Source: Paratrimastix pyriformis (Eukaryota > Preaxostyla > Paratrimastigidae). Taken from it: a stretch of DNA of 42,718 nucleotides. Location of the stretch: positions 1 through 42,718 of the forward strand of contig JAPMOS010000245.1 of assembly GCA_027972325.1 (NCBI GenBank), read 5' to 3'. Positions 1 to 9,800 of this stretch are shown here, piece by piece (position 1 is the first letter of the stretch; each line of letters opens with the position of its first letter). Position numbers and translations under genes: made by a program. Under the pieces are notes generated by a model. It saw only the letters and a list, made by a program, of their open reading frames with translations, had not been told where the DNA came from and made no database searches.

Positions 1-90
1 CACCTCGGGGACCACTGGCAGGCAGGCTGGCTCGGCACCGGGAGGTGGTTGGCCTCAGACCACCTCGGGAAGTGGCACGGTGGTATCAGA

Positions 91-890
91 GGGTTTCACA
101 TCCCGTTCAAGGGACCCCCACCCAACCCGGGGCGTGGTCCCGGACCACCACTTGCGGTGGGGAGAGCTGGGCTTGAGGCGGTGGTCCAGGAGTACCTTGG
201 GATATCGGCACTGAGCGATCCAGGGGGGGTCGGACAAAGGGGATGAGATCTCCCATTTTTGTTGTGGCCCGGCGGGAAATGGAGGTTGATCCTGGACCTC
301 ACCGCCTTGAATCACTTCATCTTCTGCCCCTCCTTCAAAATGGAGGGTGGAAGGTGAGAACCGTGGTGGAGCCCATGATGTGGGCCACCAGATCGACCTC
401 AAGCATGCGTACTTTCATCCCGATCTTTCCACCCTCACTGACGAGAATATCGCTTCCAAGCCCTCCCATTCGGCCTGAATGTGAGTCTTTGGTGAGGTGG
501 CAATCGAGGAAGCTGAAGACACGGCATCTTGGTGATCCCACATCGACGACCTACTGGTGTTGGGCGGGTCACCACAGAGACCAAACTGCATACACTGGCA
601 CTCCTTCGTCACCTCTCCACTCGGGTTCGAGATCAGCTGGGACAAAGAGCCAAGTGGAACCAGTTCAAATGCTGGAGTTCCTGGGGTTTGTCCTCGACAC
701 TCGACGATGACACTCACTCCCACCGAGAAGGCACAGAAGGTGGAGAGATGGCGCACAACGCAACAGTGCACCACCATCAAAGCCAAATCATTGGCAGCGG
801 TGATCGGGTTCATGTCGTCATGCAGGGAGACGATTCGCCCGCCTGCTCTGTAGCCTGCAAACCTGAACATCGACCTGTCCGGCGATCAAG
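91..890 (+). pseudogene. DIRS reverse transcriptase remains
   Basis: Short stretches match the RT of the copy at 28 kb, including the lead-in GFHIPFKGPPPNP and an IDDLLVLG box near 545-566 that corresponds to the catalytic YIDD of the other copy. In the living family this enzyme copies the element RNA into DNA. This copy is broken in several places and does not encode a usable protein. Confidence 0.75.
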
Positions 891-949
891 GCGCAGGGGG
901 GTATGCACACTGGTGACCCTGGAGGAGTCACGGGACTTGGTGGTGGGAA

Positions 950-1931
950 CATGCACAGTACCTGGCACTGGCTTCCGGACCCCAGCAGAGCTGATCCTGA
1001 CCACGGATGCAGCCGAGATGGGCAGTGCTGAGACTCAGCACGAGCATCGAGCAGGGCATCCCAGCACACGAGTTGTGGAGAGTGACGGACCTGCAGGACA
1101 TCAGCTCGATAAACCCGCTCGAGTGGAAGCGGGCATCAGGTCACTCCACCTGTTCAGGGAACAAGGTCACAGTGAATCCGTACTTTGGTTCTCGGACAAT
1201 TGTCTGTCGTCAGTCGTCAGTCAGCTCACTTTGAAAACTCTGGGAGTTCTGTCAGACACACCGGATCACCCTCACCAGAAGAGCACATTCACGGCATCGA
1301 CAGCGTGAGGCCGAAGGCTCTCGCGGTGGGTCATAAAGATTACCCAGCCCTCTTCAGGGCGGTGGTGAAACTCAGGACGAAACCGACGGTGGACGCCTTT
1401 GCATCGGCGCGAAACCACCTGTGCCCCGGTTCTGGTCCTTGGTCAAGGAACCGGGAGCGGTGGGGTGGACTTCTTTCGGCAGAACCTAGCCAGTGCCGTG
1501 GATCAACCCACCGTTCTCGCTCATCCTCAGAGTCTTGGAACGGTTGAGGGAGCAGCGGGGGGAGGCCCTTCTCCTCACCCCGGTGTGGACATCGGCACCG
1601 TGGTGGCCAGTGATGCTGCACATGGCAGTGGCACCACCCTGACCTTACCGCGGCAGGAGAACACATTCCTGGCAGGCACGACACGCAACCTCAAGGGAAT
1701 GGGGCCCCACACTGGGTGTTGTGTGACACAGGTGTCGGGGACCCAGTCCGGCAAGCCAGGGCACACCTCGAGTGGGGTTGGCAGACACTCACCAATCCGG
1801 ATCTCACCCTCGTCCGGAAGTTCCAGGACCGACAGCTGCACCCCATGGGTCCAGCCCGGATCTTCGACGACCCGGAGGCCTGGTGGGGGAGCAACGAGCC
1901 CCTGATCCCACAGTGGGACAGGGAACTGTAG
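950..1931 (+). pseudogene. DIRS RNase H and methyltransferase-like remains
   Basis: The RNase H start (LILTTDAAEMG) lies near 990. The DIRS-specific C-terminal region follows and ends with PLIPQWDREL just before 1931, as in the copy at 30.18 kb. That C-terminal region in DIRS elements resembles phage-type N6-adenine methyltransferases. The copy is a broken fossil. Confidence 0.72.
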
Positions 1932-2214
1932 ACGTCGACGCAGACTCGGGAGGGACATGACCTTAGCCGAGCTGGCAGCGTCTCTGCGCTCAAAGAGCAC
2001 TACCACTCCCATGACGCACCACCCGGAGTCCTGTGACAAACCCCCGGTCGGTCGGGCACCCACGAGCGGGGCCTGTGATGCCCAGAACGCCGCGGGGACA
2101 CCGTGGACGAACTCTGTTCCGCCCGGGCAGGTCCTGCCCAGGACGCGCGATACCCACACCCACAGCCCGGAAAAAGCTCAGAAGAGGCACCTGCGGGCCC
2201 CAAGCATCCGGAGC

Positions 2215-3230
2215 TGTCGGCAGCGGCAGGTTATTTCATTCAGAGGTCATTGGCAGAGAAAACCTCGAAGAAATACTCACATTATTCGCCGCTATGAAGA
2301 GTGGTGCGCGCTCAAAGACCTGGCTCCGATCACGGAGGCGACCGACCAGAATGAGGTCCAGGTCGCCTCGTTCATTGCGGATGAAGCCATGGAGAGGGAC
2401 CTCAGCTCGGGCTCGGCAGGGGCACGTCGCTCAGCACTGTCCATGTACTTCACCATGAGTGGCCACCTCTATCCCCGGAAGGCAAACTGGTGAAACAAGT
2501 CGTCACCGGCATCGGGAAGGACAAACCGGCTGGGGGCAAAGACCTCGGTCCGATCTGGGACCTAGCAGACCTCTTGAAATTGCTCGAGGGGTGGGCCGAC
2601 AATGCGACCCTTGACCAAAACCGGCTCATTGGTAAAGTCGCCAGCTTGTTGGAGATCGCGGGGTTGAGGGTCATGGACGACCTCGATCTCTTTCCGACTC
2701 ACGCTTTGAGTTCGGCCAGCCGGGTGTGAGCACTCCGTTCGGCTGAAGGTGTGTCCGAAGGAGACACACAACACCAAGATTCGAGGGTCCAGGTGGTCGG
2801 GCTCCCGACAACCCACTGTGCCTACACTGCGCCATGAAACAGTGGCTGACCAAGCGGCCGACGGAACCAGCGGTGGCGGGTCAGGCAGTGTCGGACACCT
2901 TCTTTGTCTTTCCACGGGATCACTCTGTGAAGTGCAGGGTGGGCAAAGCCATCTCGGCAGACTGGATCCGGAACTGCGTGCGTTCGACGATGACGGTGGC
3001 AGGCATTCCCCTGCAGTGGGTGCCCATTCAATTCGCTCAGCCGCCCCGTCGAAAGCCGCTGCACTGGGCATTCCACTGCCACAGATTCTGACCAGGTATC
3101 GTTGGAGCTCCAGGTCCAGCACCTACCAAATGCACTATGGTCGCACAGTGGAAGGAGTCACGGATCGCTTCGACGAGGCACTGTTGGCGGGTCGGTTCAG
3201 TGGCAAACCTCATGAAATGTCGGGGGCCGC
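2215..3230 (+). pseudogene. DIRS tyrosine recombinase remains
   Basis: The N-terminal core-binding part reads FIQRSLAEKTSKKY near 2235-2280. The catalytic part keeps the HxxR box as GAHSIRSAAPSKA near 3020-3060 and the tyrosine region YQMHYGRT near 3122-3146. In intact DIRS elements this enzyme inserts a circular DNA intermediate without making target duplications. The copy is broken in several places. Confidence 0.75.
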
Positions 3231-3259
3231 TGAACCTGACAAGGGGGACCCCTAGGGGG

Positions 3260-3323
3260 TTCGCCGAGGCTCCGAGGCTGAAGCGAGGAATCATCGAGAC
3301 TCTTCTTCTTCCCAAACCCCCAG
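3260..3323 (+). repeat. Right terminal repeat of a DIRS-type element
   Basis: Positions 3260-3282 are identical to 19856-19878, which lie at the outer 5' edge of the minus-strand DIRS gag at 18-19.7 kb. The same word is therefore at the right end of a plus-strand copy and, inverted, at the left end of a minus-strand copy: a terminal inverted repeat. Positions 3288-3323 are the exact reverse complement of 3932-3967, which belongs to the 5' flank of another copy. Confidence 0.7.
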
Positions 3324-3830
3324 AAATACTCCCACCCGCCTCCCTGGTGGCGTGGAGCACCACATGGCTTACAGCCCCACTGCCTCACCACCTCCTGAGC
3401 CTGCCGACACCACCTTTGCTCTTCCTGCCATTTTGAGGAGCAAAGGGTGGGGAGGGGAGACAGGTCATGTTACCTTTCCCCCCCTCTGTCACAACACAAC
3501 CACACTCGCCCGCACACAGCCCTCGCGCTGGACCCGGGCAAGGAACTCTCGGTCTACAACGCCAACCGGCGCCTGACCGCGGCCAAGCGAGGCTACGATC
3601 ACCCCAAGGCCGCTACGCGCCTCTTCACTCTGGAAGATGGGTCGAGGGTGGTCGTTTCAACACCACCGCGGCCGCAGTGGACACTGGGTCTCGTCGCGCG
3701 GACGCGGGGCTCTGCTGTTCGAGGCGCGACCCGAGATGGTCTCGGGTGCTACGTGGCCGTGGCCGTGGCCGTGGTGCGTCTGGGCCTGACCACACCTTCC
3801 GGAGTGGTGCCCGGCAACTTTGACGTGCTT
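3324..3830. other. Stretch without a recognised gene
   Basis: An open frame runs on the plus strand at 3447-3920 (157 codons) and includes a basic segment with ANRRLTAAKRGYDHPKAATR. I recognise no family and no start context. The word GGTCATGTTACC at 3461-3472 resembles the start of the retroposon tails at 5337 and 24094, followed by C-rich and CA-rich sequence, but it lacks their hairpin. It may be a worn tail. Confidence 0.3.
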
Positions 3831-3967
3831 ACGCAAGGGCAGGGTACACTATCCGTGTCAGCTGACATGGAATTTCTTTCTATTTGTGGTCAGTGCCGCT
3901 TTTTGCGTTGCCTGACGTGATGTCTATTTTCCTGGGGGTTTGGGAAGAAGAAGAGTCTCGATGATTC
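3831..3967 (-). repeat. DIRS 5' terminal fragment (copy of 19711-19829)
   Basis: Positions 3831-3948 match 19711-19829 nearly base for base. The second copy lies directly upstream of the minus-strand DIRS gag start at 19684, so this block is the 5' leader of that family, here without its gag. Its far end (3932-3967) is complementary to 3288-3323, so the two DIRS ends face each other across about 600 bp. Confidence 0.75.
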
Positions 3968-4015
3968 TTCAGAGCCCCGGCACTATTCTCAGTTCAACAC
4001 GATTTACGCAGGGCT

Positions 4016-4459
4016 ATGGCCTGCGAAATCACTGCGGTGAATGATGATCTGGACGACGCAACCATTGCTTTTATTGAAAAACATGCTTCTATTCTTGATG
4101 AAGAAGATCCATTTCTGTGCTTTATTGACGAGCTCGACGATCATCGAGCTATCTTCCGGAGCATGGACCAGCTGAGCCGTCTTTCCTTCACTTCTACCAT
4201 GATCCCTGAGTTTGGCAAACTTTTTGGGTATTTGGTGGCCTCTGAGAAGCGCATCCCGTCGACCAAGTTGCTTCAGCGCATCAGTTTGAGCATTCTACGG
4301 TCGGCGGGGCGATCAATCTCTGTGCTGCCAAAGCTTGCGCAATTGATTCAATTCATTTGTGGTGCCACCATTTTCAATTTGGAGTCTTCCAGCAAGCCCG
4401 TTACTGTATCGCGAGTATCGATGGCGACCCCGTTCCCGCCCGACCTGTGGCTTCGGTGA
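4016..4459 (+). CDS. Unknown retroposon ORF1-like protein, N-terminal part
   Basis: The frame gives 147 residues beginning MACEITAVNDD. It is acidic at first (repeated D and E) and then predicted helical, with the stretch MIPEFGKLFGYL near residues 61-72. The ORF at 22845 has MLDEFCKLFGHL at the matching place, followed by PSTKLL in this copy and PSSTLL in the other, so the two are homologous across about 110 residues. I know no named domain. The ATG lies in the context GGGCTATGG. After residue 147 the likeness and composition continue in other frames into a Pro/Ala-rich tail, so this copy is probably decayed. It could be a LINE ORF1-like RNA-binding protein or another structural protein; the sequence does not decide. 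Confidence 0.5.
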   Translation: MACEITAVNDDLDDATIAFIEKHASILDEEDPFLCFIDELDDHRAIFRSMDQLSRLSFTSTMIPEFGKLFGYLVASEKRIPSTKLLQRISLSILRSAGRSISVLPKLAQLIQFICGATIFNLESSSKPVTVSRVSMATPFPPDLWLR

Positions 4460-4737
4460 ACCCGTCCACTGCTTCGCCGCAATCCGGCCTGTGTCCAAAG
4501 TCACCGAGCACTGTCAAACAGCCTCCCGGAAAAGTGACCGCACATTGCATCGACCCCTCAGCTGCCCTTCAGCTTGGAGGTGGTACGAGTCGGCCACGTC
4601 CGCCATCCCTGAACCTTCGCCAGCAAAGAAGGGGGTTGAGGAGAAGGCTGACAGCAATCCTTTGCTGTGCGCCCTGCTGTTGCCCACCAGCAGCCCGCGC
4701 CGGTCGGGAATCCGTTCGCCAGGGTGCCGCCCCAGCC

Positions 4738-4925
4738 CCCACTGCATCTGCAGCAGCCCCACTGCATCTGCACCAGCCCCCACTGCATCTGCACCAGCCC
4801 CGCGACTCCCACTGTGGCCCTGCCCATGCCCCTGCCCCTGCCCCTGCCCATGTTGCCCCTGCCCATGTTGCCCCTGCCCATGCTGCCCCTGCCCATGCTG
4901 CCCCTGCGCTTGTCCCTGCCCCAGC
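4738..4925 (+). repeat. Pro/Ala-type coding minisatellites
   Basis: A 21-bp unit (CCCCACTGCATCTGCACCAG and variants) is repeated about three times at 4738-4800. It is followed by 6-bp and 15-bp units based on CCCCTGCCCATG to about 4915. All unit lengths are multiples of three, so translation stays in register and gives runs such as APAHVAPAHAAP. This fits the low-complexity second half of the retroposon ORF. Confidence 0.8.
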
Positions 4926-5336
4926 GCAAGGGCTTCTTGCCACGCCGAAGGAGCCTCGCTCTGCCCCACGGATCTGGGGTTGAAGGGGCAGGGCGGCTCG
5001 AGTGCCCGCGGGACCGGACGGGCCGCGGAGGCGGGACTTTGGATGGTGGATCCGCCAACAACACGCCCCGATGTTCGTGTTCCGCACCAGTACCAGATGG
5101 TACATGGGGACGCGGATGCCCAACGCCCAAGAAGTCCCAATGTAAGGGAATTGTGTTCCTTTCGGTTCAATCTTTTGTCCCGTTGTTCAGTCTTTTCCCT
5201 GATTTATCTCCTCGATCCACCCTATTCCTTGGTCCCCTCCCCCCCCGTTCTTTTCTACCTCTCCCTGTCACCATAGCCCCCGCCCCTAGCCCTAGTTGCC
5301 CGCAGAATTGCGGGGGACATGGGAGGGACTGGGGGT

Positions 5337-5410
5337 CATGTTACCCCCCGGCTTCGGCCGGAATCGGGAGTTTTGCATCTCTATGTTGCAAACATGTATG
5401 ACACACACAC
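5337..5410 (+). other. Retroposon 3' tail: CATGTTACC box, C(UUCG)G hairpin, CA repeat
   Basis: CATGTTACC begins at 5337. The stem CCGGC (5348-5352), loop TTCG (5353-5356) and stem GCCGG (5357-5361) form a perfect five-pair hairpin. About 40 bp later the unit ends in GTATG and a CA tract at 5401-5410. The same order with different stem bases occurs at 24094-24218 and, on the other strand, at 11774-11859. Confidence 0.75.
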
Positions 5411-5412
5411 GC

Positions 5413-5528
5413 GTTCTTCTTCGATTGGTTCCATATCAGTGGCGCCACTCGAGTGGCTATCACCCAGGCCATCCTCCCTATCCCACCCCGGTAGCTTGTT
5501 GTTCAGTCAAGACAATTTCTCGGTGTCA
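5413..5528 (-). repeat. Leader repeat, inverted copy of 20361-20475
   Basis: Read on the minus strand this block matches 20361-20475: a leader with the word CACCGAGAAATTGTCTTGA, then a start codon opening MEPIEEE here and MEPFEEE at 20455. It is therefore the 5' leader and first codons of the same LTR-type element family, cut off at the CA tract at 5410. It also lies 80 bp beyond the stop of the methyltransferase gene. Confidence 0.65.
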
Positions 5529-5607
5529 TTGCTGTCGTGTTTCTTCGTCTAAAAAAACACAAAGCAGAATTGAAAAGAGGGGTTGAGGGGTTGGACGGTA
5601 TTACGAG

Positions 5608-6800
5608 TTACTGGAAGTCCGCGCGTTCCTCTGGCAGAAGGCCCTTGCCCAAAGCTTCCGGGTCCACCCGTGGGTTGAACTCGTCGGAAGGAGGAAGCCG
5701 CTGATAAGGCTGATCATCTGGGTCAGGGATCAGGGGGCCCTCTTGGTCGTCTTGAAGCTCGAAGGCCTGCTCTTGTTGTTGTTGCTCGGCGGTGGTGGTC
5801 TGCTCGGCGGCCTGCTCTTCTTGTAGAGCCGGGGCAGGTTCTTCTTGAGGGGGGAGCAGAGGAAGATGCAGGTCCCATCCGTCGACCGGGGGTGCAACGA
5901 CGTTGCAAAGCTCCGTCTCGTGGGCTTCGAGGGGCAGGTATGCTTCGCCATGCCGGTGCACCAGCACCGGAGGCACGTGGCCGATCATGAGGCTCTCCAC
6001 TGCAGGCGCCCGGTCAATCAGATCAACGCGCGTTCCGGTGGCCTCTGCCGCCAGGAGGGCCGGCCCACAGCCGCAGTAGCAGTCCAACACAGGGCCCGGC
6101 CCTCCGTAGCGGCGGAAGAGGTAGACGTAAAGATCGGCCGGCTTGGCGAAGCGGGCCTGCCCCGCCTGGTGCCGCAGTAGACCGCGTTGGTGCGCGGGTT
6201 GGCCCGGGCGTTCATCTCGGCCAACTTCGCACTCGGAGAAGGGCACAGTACATCCCAGCGCCAGTTGACGGGCCGCTCGTGGCCTCGCTGGAAAACCTCG
6301 ATGGGCAGCTCCACCTCCTCAGGGCGGGGGGCTCCCGGTGAGAGCGACGGCCGGGGGTTGGCCTCCTCGAGGTAATCTGCGCGAAGAAGTGATGAAGAAG
6401 GACAAGTTAAAAACCAATTGTCTCGTGAAGGGAATGAATCACGGACTTCCCAGATGGCACGAATTCGGTGATCGCTCACGAAATTGAAGCACTCGAGAGC
6501 CGGCGTCCATTGCTGGGACAGGTTGGCCTCGGTATCCATCACAATGATGGTACCATTGGGGCAATGAACGAGTCGAGGTACTGGACCAGGGATCCGTAGT
6601 CCGGGGTGGGTCTGTCTCGAGGGTCGTCGGTAATGCCCCAGGGAGCATCCAACACGGCCAAGGTATCGAGTGTCTATCGAAAGAAACGAGGATGTTAGTG
6701 GGGATCCAACAAGTTGGATACTGCAGACACGGCCGGGATTATCCTTCGCGCGAAACAAGATCTCTTCGGCATCCCCGCAGTAGAACCGGGCCAAGGTTTC
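5608..6800 (-). other. N6-adenine/N4-cytosine DNA methyltransferase domain
   Basis: The domain begins FYCGDAEEILFRAKDN near 6785, typical of the start of beta-class methylases. The exon after the 55-bp intron at 6674-6728 reads LAVLDAPWGITDDP, where DAPW stands at the catalytic DPPY/DPPW position (motif IV). Near 6030-6150 comes RFAKPADLYVYLFRRYGGPG and then VLDCYCGCGPALLAAEATG, the AdoMet-binding motif I placed after motif IV as in the permuted beta class. The C-terminal tail is Gln/Glu-rich. The D-A-P-W variant departs from the usual D-P-P-Y/W, so activity is uncertain. Confidence 0.65.
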
Positions 6801-9800
6801 CCCATGAGGGGATCGTGGCCCTCCGCGGGTGCGGAAAGCAGCTGGGGGCCGGAACGAGGCGCAGCGGACGCGGGCTTGGTGGTGACCTGGGCGACTGACG
6901 CTGCTGCGGTGGCTTGGAGTGGTGTTGCTGGGCCTGGGCCGGGGTCTGGGGTTGAGGCTGAGCCGGCTGGGGCTGAGGCGACGGCTTGGCCTGGGGGCGG
7001 GCTGCGGCGGCTTGGCCTGGGGGCGGGCTGTGGCGGCTTGGCCTGGGAGGCGGGCTGTGGCGGCTTGGCCTGGGGGGCGGGCTGCGGCGGCTTGGCCTGG
7101 CTGGCTTGGGGCTTGGCTTTGGGCTCGGGCTCGGGCATCGGCTTTGCCGAAGGCTGGGCTTCCTCAGGTGGCCGACTCGGCTCCGGTGGGAGTGCGCAGG
7201 CCTTGACCTCATAGTCGTTCAGCCTCCGCCGCCTTGGCCTCAGCTTCGGAGGTCGGCTCGGCTTGGGAAAGAAGCGCCTTCAGGGTGGCCCGCTTGGCCG
7301 GCTCTGACTTCGGCGGCTCCGGGTGCTCGGAGGCTTCCTCCCGGAGTGCCCGCTTTTCCTCACGTAGTTCCCGGTCGACGGTCTTCAGCGTGCGCTTGCT
7401 TGCCCGGGGATGTCGTGGTGGCCCGTCTCCTCCCAGAGCTGGGCGTACTTGCAGTGCTCGGGCCTCAGGTAGTCCTGCATTGCCGGTGGCAGTTGTGCCG
7501 CGCACCACCCCAGCCAGTAGCCGAGGACCAAGTCGAAGTCGGTGAGAGACCGGCCGTCGATGCGGATGCAGGTGATCTCTAGGGGCAGGTTGCGCACGTC
7601 CGTCTCGTTCAGGCGCTCGAACGGGCAGCCCAGTTCGCCCAGCATCTCGGTGAAGGCCGGGAGTCGCACCTTGCCCTTGCGGATTTGGAACGGCCGCACG
7701 TTGAGGCAATTCATGAAGGCGAAGGTCTCGGTCCGGACGAGATGGCACCGTAGGACCTCCCGGGCGGCCTCGTCGGGGGCAGGTAGAGGACGGGCTGGCG
7801 GTTTCCGTCGGCCACCTCGGCAGCATCGTGGGCCTCCAGCAGCAGGAAGGTCTGCTCGGCCTGTCGAATGGGCTTCTTCATTTCGGGCGCAACAACAGAA
7901 TTGGCCTCGGAGCCGCTGAACGACCCCTGCAGCAGGGCGCGTGCAACCCAGCAATTCATCTCCAAATCTCTGGCCTAGCGGGCACGGGCACGAACAACGT
8001 GTGTGAGCGCCAGCGTGGAAATGGTTGTTCCGAGCAGACCTCAAAGATGCGCCAGAGGTTCGTGGGTGATGGCTGTCGCTCGACCGGGAGCCGGGAGAGC
8101 TCACACAGCAGGTCCAGGGAGAAGCTCGCCAGCATCTTCAGGAGTCTAGTCATCGACAAAGGCATGTGGGGAGAGTGCAAGGAGAGTGAGTGGACAGACT
8201 TGGAAGGGGCGTCCACGCTCTTCGGGAAGTGCAGCTCACTGAGGGCGGGAGCCAACAGTGTGTCCAAGTCCGGATGGTCAAGGGAGTAGAGCTTGGGGGC
8301 CTGATAAGAGGAGGTGAGGTGATGATGCGAGAAAAATAGGAGAGACAACAGACTTGGAGGGAGGCACGCTTGAGGTTCAGCAGGACATCGAAGGTGCTGC
8401 TTCCAAACCTCGCGTCGTGGGTGAGCAGGTTGACCCGATGTTGCAGTTCGAGCATGGCCTCTGGCTCGAGCGTGTTGTAAACGGCCACGTCGATGTAGTC
8501 CTCCTTCAGGTGCTGTGCAGGGGGAGAAGATGGTTCGTTGTTGATGGCTGCGACACCGTACCGCAGACCTTCCTGATCTTGGGGAACTCCTCGTTGAGCT
8601 TCTCCACCCTTTCACGAAGCGCGTCCCGCTGTTCCGCGGTGATCCCGGTCGGCAACTCGGAGACCCGGCGCGGGTCTACGATGATGCGTGCCACTTGGAA
8701 CCTAGAGACACATTAGAGGCCGAGCCCCAAAAAAACGAGCGCTGTGCAGACCGGTGCGAGCCATCGACCACCTGGTATCGAGCCTCAACCTGGGGCGACT
8801 TCTGAACGATGATGCTGAACAGGACCGAGGCACCCAGTTTGTTGAACCACTCGATAATTGCGGCCAAACGCTCGTAGGACAGGGGCCGGGCGAGGCTCGG
8901 GCAGGGGTCGATGGAGCTCAGGAGGACCTGTGCCCTTTTGGCGATGCTTTTCCCCGGCAAGGATACATTGAAGAGGCCCCCCCTACCCACCAACCCGAAC
9001 AAAGCAAAAGGAAGTCAGTCACTTGTTGGTCAAAAACAAGGAACGATAAAAAGAGGTCACGACTTGGAGGAGGAGGAGGAGGGAGGGTAGTTTTTCAAGA
9101 ACGCAGTGCACAGAGCAATAACGGACTGAATTAATTGCCGGGCCTCCGGGGCGAGCTCAGGCGAGTTGGGACGGCCCCGCTTGCGCTCGGCCTTCGCCTT
9201 GGGTTCGGGGGCTGGGCCGTCCTCGTCCGACGAGGAGCTGATCTCCACGGGGGCCTGGTGCTTGGTGCCCCGGTGACGCGGCGGGGCGTCCTTCTCGGCC
9301 GCCTGATCCTCCGCCTCCGAGGCATCCGAGGCCTCCTTGTTGGCCTCGTGATGCCCCGGCTTCCGTCGGCGGGCCGGTGGCGGGGGGACCGGGGCGGCGT
9401 CCTTCTTGGGCTTGGTGGGCGCCACCGGGGCCTTCTTGTTCGCTTCGGGGCCGTCCTTCTTGGGCTTGGGCTTGTTCTTGACCTCCTCTTCGGGGGCCTT
9501 CTTGGGGGGCTTGGGCTTGGCCTTCTCCTTTGGCTTTGGGCTCGGGGAGGCATCGTCGTCATCCAAGATCCTAAAAAACAGAGATCAGGTGTGAAAGGCA
9601 AGAAACCACTGCGACAGACGCCACGCGAGCTGCACCGGTTGCCTTGTCCTTGTGCTCGATCGGGAGGGCCTGCGTCGGGAGGGGCGCGGTCGGGGCGGTC
9701 GGCGCAGGGGGCGCTCCTTCGGCGGTATGGGTGGCGGCGGGGCGGAGACCTAACGAAGAAGGAATTAAACCGAGCTTGAGGTGAGATGAAAACACAGACA

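Larger units (their letters stand above)
1..3282 (+). mobile_element. Old DIRS-type (tyrosine recombinase) retrotransposon, 5' part outside the window
   Basis: The stretch runs parallel to the better-kept element at 28.1-31.7 kb: both carry the same opening words before the RT, the same RT, RNase H and methyltransferase-like order, and the same recombinase at the end. RT-RNase H-methyltransferase-tyrosine recombinase is the DIRS order. By eye the two copies differ by roughly 10-20 percent, so this is the older one. It is a fossil broken many times. Its right edge carries a short terminal repeat at 3260-3282 that also occurs at 19856-19878. The gag part is not in the window. Confidence 0.85.
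3976..5410 (+). mobile_element. Short ORF-bearing retroposon with CUUCGG hairpin and CA tail (copy 1)
   Basis: From the ATG at 4016 to the end of the CA tract at 5410 is about 1.4 kb, the same as the related unit at 22845-24218. Both units hold one related N-terminal ORF, a low-complexity second half, and a 3' end made of CATGTTACC, a C(TTCG)G hairpin and CA repeats. The LINE at 11.8-17.8 kb ends in the same three parts. I infer a non-autonomous retroposon copied by that LINE's machinery. The left edge is uncertain. Confidence 0.55.

Noticed and set aside
6714-7582. Plus-strand Gly/Leu-rich open frames
   Set aside because: They are antisense to the Pro/Gln/Ala linker and following exon of the methylase gene and have no domain.
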